The notes below the pieces were generated by a model. That model searched no databases. It was not told the DNA's origin and saw nothing but the letters and a program-made list of their open reading frames with translations. Below are positions 12,405 through 12,635 of a stretch of DNA of 12,635 nt, piece by piece. Numbering within the stretch: position 1 is the first letter of the stretch; every line of letters begins with the position of its first letter. The DNA comes from Baffinella frigidus (Eukaryota; Cryptophyceae; Cryptomonadales; Baffinellaceae). The stretch covers positions 251,079-263,713 of the forward strand of contig MU646354.1 in NCBI GenBank assembly GCA_026770585.1. Direction: 5' to 3'. Made by a program: the position numbers and the translations under genes.

Positions 12405-12493
12405 TGCGATCCGAAAGGACGGATGGCCTTTCTGCAGAACCAGTTCCAGTGTCCGCATATGTTGGGAGCTCGAACCTCAAGGACCTAAAGGAT
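12405..12493 (+). repeat. CTGCAG/hairpin dispersed repeat, distal copy
   Basis: GCGATCCGAAAGG, CCTTTCTGCAG, CATATGTTGGGAG and AAGGACCTAAAGGAT follow the same order as in the 5090-5215 copy, about 7 kb away. The hairpin arms are GAAAGG (12413-12418) and CCTTTC (12427-12432): the last pair differs from GAAAGC/GCTTTC on both sides, so pairing is kept. Confidence 0.7.
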
Positions 12494-12635
12494 GGGGGAT
12501 GAAGACGCCACGCTCTGCCGAGACAGCCAGTACGCCTTGTCAACAGCGAACCGCCCCGACTCGGGGTGCGCATCTGTCCCTCCGCATCCGCCTTCCCCTT
12601 TGCACTCTTCCCCCCCTCCCTCTTTGATCCCTCCG
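12494..12635. other. Right-end spacer, no gene seen
   Basis: It becomes pyrimidine-rich towards the edge (CCTTCCCCTTTGC, CTTCCCCCCCTCCC), reminiscent of but not identical to the C-rich blocks at 2424-3232. Confidence 0.4.

Overview
The window looks like a nuclear subtelomeric or otherwise repeat-dominated piece of a eukaryotic genome, most plausibly a microalga or related protist. The reasons are: long degenerate tracts of a TTTAGGG-type heptamer (the Arabidopsis-type telomere unit, here mostly in TTGAGGG form), many small inverted-repeat elements, splice-site-like sequences, and no bacterial gene packing or ribosome binding sites. I cannot name the species. Only two stretches look convincingly protein-coding.

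Layout. 1-35 is a poly-G run. 297-2375 is a mosaic of subtelomeric modules, all on the + strand: seven copies of a hairpin element with constant arm spacing, three copies of a second hairpin module, and GC-rich modules that carry short CCCTAAA-like tracts. A 109-bp foldback at 2105-2213 interrupts them. 2424-3232 alternates C-rich blocks with TTTAGGG/TTGAGGG arrays. 3775-3921 is a 147-bp foldback element. 3925-4440 (minus strand) is an Ala/Glu-rich coiled-coil reading frame. 4826-6000 is a second repeat family carrying a GAAAGCA/TGCTTTC hairpin and a CCTAAAGGA microsatellite tail. A tRNA-like sequence with A box, B box and a T5 stop lies at 6235-6334. G-rich CACTATGAGG repeats and two clean hairpins follow to 6818.

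7597-8553 (+) is the best gene: a reading frame with a recognisable PAS sensor domain and strongly GC-biased third positions, preceded by a good 3' splice site. Its 5' and 3' gene structure is unresolved.

9066-11860 is a cluster of miniature inverted-repeat elements of at least four kinds: a 106-114 bp family ending in GGTACCTCGCTC, a family ending in TATCCCTTAAG, a 31-bp perfect-stem micro-hairpin present in both orientations with a compensated base-pair change, and an 85-bp element with TTAA at both ends. An 11-bp odd palindrome, CCTACNGTAGG, occurs nine times across the window with all four bases at its centre.

The two likely genes show no functional link. Most of the window is non-autonomous repeat DNA, and no transposase or reverse transcriptase was recognised.
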